Shown here: positions 38,062 through 48,500 of the stretch, in pieces
How positions within the stretch are numbered: the stretch's first letter is position 1
Layout of the letters: each line of letters opens with the position of its first letter
Source of the DNA: Hydractinia symbiolongicarpus
Taxonomy: Eukaryota; Cnidaria; Hydrozoa; Anthoathecata; Hydractiniidae
Assembly (NCBI RefSeq): GCF_029227915.1
Contig: NC_079875.1
Location: forward strand, 11,221,001 to 11,285,000
Direction: 5' to 3'
DNA: 64,000 bases
Made by a program: the position numbers and the translations under genes
Notes under the pieces: generated by a model
The model's database searches: none
Told to the model about the DNA's origin: nothing
The model's input: only the letters and a program-made list of their open reading frames with translations

Positions 38062-38882
38062 TACATTTTATTAATGGGACAAAAAAGCTTTAAAACACCT
38101 AAAGCTACATTTTCAATAAAAAGAATGTACCATATTGTAACATAATATTTTAGATCAAGCTAATGGTCAGATGTTAATTATTCCTATTCTTCTGTTTAAA
38201 TAATTTTAGCAAGCTTGCTAACTAATATAAAGTTTTCAATCATTCCTTTTCACTTATATCAGGCAAAAGATTACGAATTTCATTTCTTCATAGCAAATCT
38301 GGCTTAAGAAGTATCTTGCTACATAATATCTTAACCTGTTCCAGCTAGTTAGCAACGATATATCAGCCCATTATGTCAAACAATTTGGCCAACAATTTAT
38401 AATCATACAAGCATTGATTTCTTAAGTTAAGAAGTAATTAGCAACAACATAACGCTAAATCCTTCTGTTTAATAAGTGAAAAGATTAGTTAGCTAGTTAT
38501 ATATTTATAATCTAATGTCAATTTGTAGATAGCTAGCGAGCAACGAATCTTCTTCATTTCTTGTCCATTTTTAAGTGTCTGATCTTTCTTTACGCAAATA
38601 CATCAATCAAGATGGCCTCCTCTTGAGAGATTTAATTGGTGTGTCGGAAAAAATCATAACATTGCTTCCATTAGGACAGGGCTTTTATCCTGTGTCTCTC
38701 CGCGCCCGCGGCCAAGCCGAGTCGAAAAAAAAGGACAACATCCGGACGGCGATGTATTGTCTTCAAAATAGTACAAGATGATACAAGATGCCCTTGGGAT
38801 GGGGTTGGAAGAAGGAAAAAATAAAGATGAAAAAAACATCACAGCTTAATATGTCCATCTAAACAAGAGAATCTTACTTACG

Positions 38883-39065
38883 TTTATCAATTTTGCTCGG
38901 ACAATAGGCCGAGCACCTCGCGCTCATGTGTTTATTGTTTTGAAAAACAATGGAGAATTCAAAAGATTCGTGGCGCTTTAAATTCGAGTTTTGTCTCCTT
39001 CTCTCTTTCTATATTCCTAGGTGACACAAAGCATTACAATTTAATTCCATTACACTACATCAAAT
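38883..39065 (+). repeat. Dispersed repeat, copy 1
   Basis: About 180 bp clearly related, in the same orientation, to 47706-47899. Shared blocks include TATCAATTTTGCT, ATGTGTTTATTG, GAGAATTCAA, GATTCGT and GCATTACAATTTAATTCCAT. Contains TAGGTGACACAAA, also found at 1584 and 17205. Confidence 0.72.
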
Positions 39066-39614
39066 TCAGGTTCGGTAGTGTTTTTTATATATACATCTTC
39101 GTTCGCGTTCAACATCAATCCCCTTCTCCCTACCTTGTAAAAACCGCTACTTGACGGTGGGTTCGTTACCGTCTTTAACAAGAACGACGAGTATGAAAAG
39201 TGCATCTAAAAATAGTTTAGATTTCATTCAGAAATGTGTATCTGTTTTATCTTCGCGGGTTGGACGGGGTATATTAATGACCTACTCAAACCTTATCTAA
39301 ACCGTGTTAGTTCTGAACTCAGATTCCTCTATATCAAGTTTGTCTTTATTACATCCTGCCAAGCGGTTTAATCCTGGGCTTGTTGACAGGAAATTTGAAG
39401 TCTCTACACTTTTTCTACCCAGTTATCTTCCAAATTGTTTCCAAGAGTCCCGGACCATCTCAATCTTCTTGTTAACCCTTCTAACACTACGAATACGTAA
39501 CGCTTCTTAGCTCATCTGAACTTTCAATCCGCTCTTTCAAACTAGTATTATACATTCACCTAACCATTCTGAAATAATTACTTTTTAAACGATCAAGTCT
39601 CACTACCTTATGCC

Positions 39615-39662
39615 CAACCTCGATCCCCGGGCTCGTTGTCTCTTTTTTATAATGGGAGGTTG
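39615..39662. mobile_element. 48-bp miniature element, CAACCTC ends, 9-bp target duplication
   Basis: Starts CAACCTCGATCCCCGGG and ends GGGAGGTTG, a 7-bp inverted match. It is flanked by identical CCTTATGCC at 39606-39614 and 39663-39671. Same end sequence and same duplication length as the element at 14264-14401. Confidence 0.75.
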
Positions 39663-40194
39663 CCTTATGCCATAACAGTTCCACACAGATCGCATACCAC
39701 CTGCATATTTTACCTTAACCGACAAGACTCTTGTAGTTAACAAAGAAAGTAACTCACTAAGCTTTTTTTAAGTAAAACTTATCCTGCAAGTAACAACATT
39801 TAACCTAAGTAACATCCAAACATGTAATCTCAATGGCGAGGTAGTAAAACTTAATAATTTTCACTTGCCGTACCAGGTAAAAAGGCCTTGTGCTGATCTC
39901 TTTGAGACAAAATCCCGAGGTTTATCTCAAAGAACTTTTGGGTCGAAAAAACGTCAGGTTTTTGAAGAATTTGCGGTCACATTTACTATTTACGGGTGAA
40001 CAAAAATAAAATTGTACTGAGGCGAAACACAATTACTAAATTTGGAGTTTCACCAAGAGAGCGTACACTACGGTTTCGAAAAAAATTTAGATGCAACTTT
40101 GGCTAATTCCCAGGTTTCTCAAAAAGCCTTCGCCTGTTCAACGACAGATAAAACGACCTTACAAGTTTATATGAGCCTAACTGCTCCGTCCTCT

Positions 40195-40273
40195 CGACCT
40201 TGCCCCCAGGGCATCTTTTCTGACATCGCTACCGGTTATAGAGAAGAGACAACAGGTGCTAGGAACGAGGATG
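40195..40273. mobile_element. 79-bp miniature element, third copy of the family
   Basis: Left end CGACCTTGCCCCCAGGG and right end CTAGGAACGAGGATG are diverged forms of the CAACCTCGTTCCCAGGG terminus. Flanks CCGTCCTCT (40186-40194) and ACGTCCTCT (40274-40282) agree at 8 of 9 bases. Less certain than the other two because its ends have drifted. Confidence 0.6.
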
Positions 40274-40961
40274 ACGTCCTCTTAACCGTCCGAAGGGAAA
40301 ATAACCTGAATTACCGGAATTTATTACAAAAAAAACTAATAATTCAATTCTGAGAACAGTTTGCAAATCCTTATGTTCAACTGCTTTAGGTCATTTTGCG
40401 CATTAATTCGTTATTTTTATACCGATAAATCATTTTTTGAAGAAAACTGACTGCGTCACATTAAAGGCTCTATTTTTCTCATGTTTGTACAAGAAAAAGA
40501 TCAAATTATCAGAAAAAGATCAAATTCTGATAAAAGCTGGCAACGGACGGAATGACACAGGTTATTTTATAGCAGCTCTACTGTATTAAGTGGGTTCAAA
40601 AATTGTTACTTATCTGGCTTAATGTATAAGTTTAAAACCCATTTTTCATGGGTTACACAATGCTCGGGTAACAGTTTTACGATACACAACAGTTTTTACA
40701 AATATGACAGTTTTGCTCAGTTTCTGTACCGTACTAAGAGAGAAATTGTCAACTCAAGAAAAAATACTCGGATGTTCATATTTTCAGAGCATATTTCGGT
40801 ATATTCCAGGTTGTAACTATACATGCTAAAATGAGACAGATGTGTTCACACTGACTATACATTTAGAATTACCAAGGTAAAGACTTAAACGGCAAATTAG
40901 GTAAAAAAATAAATCTCCAGCTAAAAATGCTCTCATGAATACATGTGAACAAACTAGTGTA

Positions 40962-41669
40962 TTTATTTAGAACGAAATCTCAACAAAACGAAATAAAATA
41001 TGTACACAACAGTAGGTGAATGTTCACAGGCACCTGTACATAAGCAGAGAACAACACATACAAAGAAATCATTTTGGTGTAAGCACAGCTTATCATAACT
41101 TCTTTAAGTAAGTGACAAAATGCATAGTCACACAGACTTTTTTCTAATTAGCAAAAATTAAAACCATAAGAATATGAAATTTTAAAACTATACAAATGAA
41201 AAAGCGCGTTGGAGAAGCCGGAGCCTTAGATAGTATTACCGACCTTAAGCCCTCAAAGATACTATTTCCATTATCTTGGCTCTATATCAACTTCTACCTT
41301 TTATTATAAACATTTACACAAATAAAATTGTAAAATTTTCAAAAAAATTATTCTTGGTAAACAATAAGCAAGTCATATAAAACCCAACCTAGTACCAACC
41401 CATATATCCCACCCTATATACCAGAGAGGTGAAAAGAATTTGGGACTAGGCTGCCTAAAATCAATATATGTAAAGATGCATTATGTTACAAGTATCTATG
41501 TACAATCTGACATATAGTTACAGAGTGCAAAAAAGGAAACAGCATCAACGATGGAGAATAACATCAACGTAGAAGTGTGTAAACTTAAAACTGAACTGGC
41601 TGACTCAACAAATGGTTCAGCTGTATCCTTTTTTGTACACTAAAGCCATACAAATAACGTACTAATGTT
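40962..41669 (-). other. Probable CRTC 3' untranslated region
   Basis: Lies between the stop codon and the distal AATAAA. Two UGUACAUA (Pumilio-type) octamers occur on the mRNA strand at 41497-41504 and 40999-41006. Extent is inferred from the signals only. Confidence 0.45.
41300..41305 (-). terminator. Candidate CRTC polyadenylation signal AATAAA
   Basis: Canonical AATAAA on the gene strand, about 365 nt past the CRTC stop codon. A second AATAAA lies at 40962-40967. The sequence cannot show which is used. Confidence 0.4.
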
Positions 41670-42537
41670 TCAATTATACCGCTCCATTCGGAATTGTTCT
41701 TCTGCTGATTGGTCAACTATTTCTGTATTCTCATTGGTCAACATTCGAACAGCGTCAAAATCAAGGGGATCTAAAGCAACTCGCACTGAATCTAAGTCAG
41801 CCTCGCTTAACTCGTTATTGTCTTGCGCTTTAACTCGCATTAAAGCTGATTCGAGTTGTCGATCACAAAGCGACCTGCTATTGTTACTCGTTAACTGGGC
41901 AGGTCCTGAGTTTATTCTATATACATTTTGCTTGGGTGAAAAAGAAGACGAATTGGAGTAATAGTTATTATAGCTATCATTGTCTGTCGTGTACGACGGA
42001 TACGGAGGAGGGTGAACCATACCATTGTTGCCTCGATTTTCGCTGTGGATCTGAAATTGCTGCAGCTGTTGTTGCAAATCTGTTGGACCCTGTTGCATTA
42101 AATCTCCTGCTGCTAAGGGTGACATTGGTGTGGAACTCCAATAAAAAGGTGGAGGAGTCACTGGAGATAGCGGTGCCGAACTAGAAACACCAGCTGGCAA
42201 GCTTAAATCATTCTTCTCCATATTTAACACTGGAAAATCGTTCAAGTGTAACTTTTCTCTCTGTAGTGTCTCTAGCACATCTGGATTGGACGTCATATGT
42301 CGTGGATAGACTTGCTTGCCCAAACTTCGACGCGGTCCTCTATAAGGTACAGTGTAGGGGTTGGTGACATCGTGGTTTGTCGAATTTTTAGCCTCGTGCT
42401 CCACATCGATAGGGTTTTGTATCGGCGATGGTATAGATAGGTTTGATAAGTCTGGTAGAGAACTTGTGTTTGCTTGCATTTCAATGTGGCTTTTGTTGGG
42501 AGAACTGTCGTTAAAGTTGAGACTCACTGGAGAAGAA
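41670..42537 (-). CDS. CRTC: CRTC exon 8, second phosphosite and C-terminal activation domain
   Basis: 868 nt including the stop, acceptor TTTCTTTTCAG. Contains SSLPDLSNLSIPSPIQNPID (compare S-L-P-D-L-T-N-I...P-S-P-L-x-T-P-L-D in CRTC1), Pro-rich and Gln-rich stretches, and LDPLDFDAVRML followed by EEQFRMERYN, matching the D-P-L-T-L-D-G-L-H-M-L ... E-D-T-F-R-M-D-R-L end of human CRTC1. Confidence 0.97.
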
Positions 42538-45500
42538 CTGAAAAGAAATAAAATAAAAAGATTAAACTAAAGCCTACAATCATGTTCATAATAGTTTTGG
42601 AAAAACCACTTTGCCCCTACCCCACTCTTCAGTGTTGGTTGGAGGTCTTTTCCAGAGTCGCCGGCAGTATTTTGGGGCACAAATCAACACAAAATCAACA
42701 CTGACTGTAGGGGGAGAGGGGGAAAACTCTGAAAAAAGCCTCAAAGCCGTTTTTCCAATAATTTATGAACATGATTAGAAAGTTTTTGCCTACAATATTT
42801 TGATTTTAAACCTGATTACTGACCACCTGCCAACGTTGGTCAACTTGAGCACTGCTGGAGAAGGTCATATATATTTGGCCTATTTTTAGATATCCACGAA
42901 GCTGATTGTAAGTGACGAATTCAAAGGCGAATTAGCTGAAAACAGCCTCTTGATTTTAACCAAAAAAAAATCGCCGAATTTAAATTACTGAATGTAAACC
43001 TTTGAACATTAAAACTAAAACAGCTATTTCTTTCTAGTAATAAATTTTTAGACAATAACGATTTCCTTCTGATTGGTAAATCTACCAAAACAAACTGCGC
43101 ATGCTCAGATACATTTTGCCGGCAAAATTATCATCCAATTCCTCTTGTGGAAATCTATGTTTAAGCCAAGGGTAAACTTGCTGCTGCTGCTTCTAGACCA
43201 CTTTATATCCCATAAAGGCGTTTTTTAATAAAGGGAACCCAAGGTATAAAATGATGTTTGACTTACACTATAGGGCTTAAAAAGTTGGTTAACAAGCCTT
43301 TTAATATTTTTTAAAAAGCTCTTTCCGTTCTCAAGATATTCACATTTAAAGAATTTCACATTTAATTATTCTGCATAAATTATGATGTCATATTTAAGTA
43401 ATAGTAAATTTCGACATTTTTTTTGTCACCAGTAATTTTAGACCTGTTACGGGATGTGCATTTAAACTTTATCAATGCTTATATATTCTAAAGGTCAGTT
43501 AAATTACATCAGATTTTTCGCTGAAATGACCCTCGTTAACTCGTGCCAGGCCTCTTAATATTTTTGGTAACGCTTTTCTTTTTTTTTTAAAAAAAAGCAA
43601 CACAAAATTTTAAAGGTTCAAAGTTGCTTATGTTTTAACTGTTGATTGGTGATTATCGGGTTGGTAAAACTAAGCTCTTTTGTTTGCTTGCTTTGATGAT
43701 ACACCAATCAATATCAAATTCCACTTTTATCACATTTGTCATGATATGCAACTTAAATGACTTTTAAAATAAAAAATGACTTTTAGAACAAGAAAAGACT
43801 TGGGAGCACCAGTGTTACCTGAGAAAGCTAGCTTTGAAAGTCAATGGCTAAGACTGATGACGTGATATGTGTCAATTTAGTTATTCGAACGCTGGAGCGA
43901 AATAATTGATGGTCATATTCTGGATGATGTATAATTGACGTGTGTTCGTAAAAAAGCTTTAGGGAGCTATAGCTTTGTTTATTATCTTTTGTTTTTATTT
44001 GGCTGTTGCTTATAAGGCGATTCGTTTTTTTTTAAGGATTTTAATCTCATTATGCACAAGATGTTGCTTTTCAAGTCAAAAGTTCAGTCAAAACAGTCTA
44101 TGAAAACATTCTTATCTGGGAAAACTTTTATATTGTACATTTAGAACAGAAGGTTGTAACCTTTGTTATGAATGAAACAAACATTAATATTTAGCCTTTA
44201 AGCGTCTATAATTTGTTTACACCTATTTCTTGGTGGGTCTACCATTAAGGCACCAAAAATTTATGAGTAGTAACAACAGTTTAGTATATATACTAAGACC
44301 GATGACATTTCCTATAAACTACTGACCAAAACAAACGTCTAGACAACAACACCCCTCCCCCCCCCCCCCAATATATTGAGACAATTTTTTAGCAACTTTA
44401 CCAAGTTAGCAAAAAGTATCAACAGTTTAAATTGCATTAGTCGCACTTTCTAACATGTCCGCTTAACAGAAAAAATACATGTCAGGGTCCAAAAAAAAAC
44501 TTGACATTTAAAAAAAAAATTATGCTGACGTCAGCAAAATTCTGCACATTTCAAGTTTTGGGGTAAGACTAAATAGATGCTAAGTCCACTGTAAGCAACG
44601 ATAAGTGAAATTGTGTGAGTCTAGTATAGAAATAGCGTATATAAGAACTTTCAGGGACGAACTTTAAAATTTGTTACCTTGTCTTGATATATTATGTGGG
44701 GATTGTGGCTATGGCTTAACTTACCAAGTAAAACTTATGATGTGAGATATAAATGCTTAAATTAGGAATCACTTTAAGCTATGTGAAACTTACTTTTGGT
44801 AATTTTGCATATCTTGTGTTTCTTGCGTTGGTTGCAAAGTCTAAAAGAAAATTTAAATAAATATTCCTTAATACATTTCCTTATAATAAACTTGTTAATT
44901 GGTTGTCTAAACAAAATTTATTAAAACATCAGTTAACCTGGCAAGAACGGTATACCACTTAACTTACCCTTTGTACTCCATTCCCCATCTCGTTCACTAT
45001 AAAAAAGAGAAATATGTTAGAGCCACAATGTTCAATATAACCCTTAGTTGAGGGATCACATAGATCTACGGTTGAAAATCAGGTTGTTATAAAAAATATT
45101 TCAATGTAAATATTGAAATACCTAACGGTACTAAACATAAACAATCTAGGTCTTTTCCTTGGTCATTAATTGCAATCAAATTCTGGAAATCTAGTTATTT
45201 TTTGGCCAAAAAAGGGTCTTTTTTAAAATAGATGCATATTCTAACGGTTAACATTCAGAATAATGAAGGCTCGTTCAACTGTCACATTGGATAAGATAAC
45301 AGATTAAGTACAGAACCCTTAAACAAAAATAAAAAGAATGAAATGGTTAGACTGACTTTTTACCGGAGCTTAAATGAATTTCTTGGCCGAATTACCATAT
45401 GGTGGTTGAACTGCAGAAACTTACCATCTGAGTGTTTTTTGGGAGGTTGTTGTAACGTTTGTTGAATAGCTGAATCTGAATAAGTTCTAAATAAAGAACA

Positions 45501-48500
45501 GTTAGCTGTTTGACATCAATGATTTGAACTACGACTTCAATGTCATTTAAAATGCTTGTAAGTTGCACGTCAAAATATAACTTCTGTGACTGGCATTTAT
45601 GTGGGCCTAAAAATGACGAAGAGCTAATTTTTATTTATTGTCAAATTCTACTAATTTTAAACTCGTTCACCATGAATCCGATAATTTTCTTCACATAGTC
45701 ATGTTCTATATCCTTCCCAACAACTCATAAGCTTCTATTGCTGAAAAATCATATATAACTTGATTTTTGTTGACAGTATTAGTTCTTGGTCCCTGTTGAC
45801 TGTATTTTATAAAAATCAATTCTGGATGTGCTATTTTGAAAGTTGTTCAAAATATACTTGTATTGTTTTGAAAGTTATACAGAAAGTTATACTTGCACTG
45901 TTTTGAAAAATATATAGCAACTTATTCTTCTCTCACTTAAATTAGTAAAACAAAACTAATTGTGTTTTTTTGCGCAGTTTTATAGGAAAATCTAAATTTA
46001 AGTGCAAATTGTTTTTACGGACTATGGTTTAGTTGATAATATTTAAAGTCTTTCGCAGCGTTAAAATCATTTATTTTAACTTCGTCACAGAGTTTACAAC
46101 AGTCGTATTCTACCTTGCTTTTTATTATTTTTTATAAGTGGTATCAATAGAAAGTCTTGCTGTATTACAGTTTAGTTATAGCATAATTTAAACATATATT
46201 ATAATCATAACGAAGAATGGTGTTACAACAACTTGTTTTTTACTTGTATTATAACTATTTTAGCGAAAGTAGCTAATTTTTGTTATAATTCACATAAAAA
46301 TTCATGTAACTATTTTTGTGATTACAAAATTATCGCATAGCGCATTTTAGTTCTATTGCAACAAATTACCATGAACAAAGAATCAACTTCAAGTGGCCTT
46401 ACCAAGGATGGTCCTACAGTAAAGTTATTGATCACCTTGTTTAGTATAATTGTAGACTGACATTCAAATAACAAAAAATAACATCATTGATTATCTTCTA
46501 TGCTCATTATATTTTCACAAGATGGGATGAGAAAAGATGAGATTTTTTTCCTTTTTTTTTTTTGCGTGATATTATTTTTTTGCTAAAAATAAGGGTCAGC
46601 TAGGTTCGAAGATTTAATTTGGAGTCGCCTTATAATATATTATACAAAATACATTTTTCTTTGAGAGGATTAAAAATATCATTTTTAGTAATTACCAAAT
46701 ATTATATATCTCTGCCAATTTTTCTGGCATGCAAGGAACTGTGTAATACATGTTCTGATTTTTTCAACTACAATAGTTGGATGACTGCGCACAATATTGG
46801 ATATTGTACTAAACAATGAGTTGGACACACTTCTTAAATTTTAAGCCCTAATTAATGACAAATGATAATTCACGAATAAATTTATTCATACCTCCTCCAA
46901 GATGGGGTATCATTTTGTTCAGGAATAATCGCCTGCTGTTGGCTTAAGTTGTATGGTGACATCACAGTTGCTATGGATACAAAACAAAGATATTTAGACA
47001 TCAAAATATATAAATAAAATATAAAATTAAAAATATAATTAAAAACTTTGTTTTTCATAAAAGTTTTATTAAGTTACTTACAAGATCGCACTTTATTCCT
47101 TGATGGGAATATGGGACCAGCAGGGGGATCCATGTTTCTTCTTGGATGTGCATTTATATATCTGTAGCTATGTGGTTGCTGTTGTTGTTGTTGATGTCCA
47201 AAAAAATCACTTATGCTATTAGCATACATATTCTAGAAAACAAGTGATGAATGAATAAGAAACTTTATTACCAGACAAGTACTCTTTATGTGGCTGGCAT
47301 ACCGTAATGCTTTGAATAAACACCCTCTTCTATTAAAGGCCCCCTCGAATAGATGCCCTTGAATAAACACCCTCTTCTATTAAAGCCCCCCCTTTTTCAG
47401 TCATTTTTTAAAAAATGCCTTCCTCGAATAGACGCCCCTCCCTTATAAGGGGAGTTTATTTAAGGCGAAAGTAAAAGTACACTTACTTACCTTTTTCCTA
47501 AATTCAAGTTCATTCTTTAAAACATGTGAATATCTTTTATTTTAGACCTGTTCTAAATTGATACAGATGGAAGTTTGGATGGAAGTAACAATTTGTAGTG
47601 TGGATAACACAAACCTTGTCCCTATACTTTTTTTTGCTTTGCAATGTAAAAGTTTTAGCCCAAAAGAAGTAATGGAAAATAGGTGATACCTTAAAGAAAG
47701 TTAAATTTTATCAATTTTGCTGGAAAAAACTAGGCTGAGTACCTTGTGCTTATGTGTTTATTGGTTTGGAAAACAATAGAGAATTCAATAGATTCGTAGC
47801 GTTTTAAATTTGAGTTTTTTCTCCTTTCTTCCTTCTATCATTTTTGGTATGATACATAGCATTACAATTTAATTCCATTAGCATTACACAACATTAAATC
47901 AATGTGCTTCAATTAGACCAGTATATTAACATTGATTGATTTATGTGCACAAAGATAACCATAAGATAAACACCAATTCATGCATTGCACACAAATTCCA
48001 AAAGCCTGTTTTCACCTTTGCCTCCACACTATTTTTGTTAGGAAAAACACATCTTTTGGTACATGTTTCCTTAGTTAAAATAAAAGTTCATTTCACAAGT
48101 CAAAGTTTTAGAATGTCACATAAAACGCAATACTTTAATGCCTTAAGTGACCAGGCACTTATTTAATTTTTGAGCTAGGTGCTTATTTCAGAGGAGGAGA
48201 AGGAAAGAGGTTAATAATAATAATAATAATAATAATAAATATTTAAAGTCGCTAGCCCAGAAAATCACAAAAACCTATAGTTAGTGGATTGTTTCCACTG
48301 GGGGCCACTAGAACAAAAAAGAAACAAAAAAATGATAAAAATTAGACTGCCTCAGCTCAATCAAACATAGTAACATTTATAATCTGTGAAAATTGAAAAG
48401 AAAAAGAATAAAAAACAAAAATTAAAAAGTTAAAAAGTGATCTCCATTGAATTTGCCAAATACATTAGAGATGGAAGTCTTAAACGAAAGCAGACTTCCA

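Larger units (their letters stand above)
34924..40960. other. Spacer between CRTC 3' end and the GEF first coding exon
   Basis: About 6 kb with no recognised gene. It must include the GEF promoter and any 5' untranslated exons. It holds a GC-richer island (35600-36065), a TIR element (37490-38061), a dispersed repeat (38883-39065) and two small CAACCTCG-type MITEs (39615-39662, 40195-40273). Confidence 0.55.

Noticed and set aside
40042-40353. 103-codon plus-strand open frame
   Set aside because: Its central part is the 79-bp MITE at 40195-40273; the remainder has no recognisable similarity.
41936-42184. Plus-strand open frames opposite CRTC exon 8
   Set aside because: Antisense shadows of the strongly supported CRTC coding exon.
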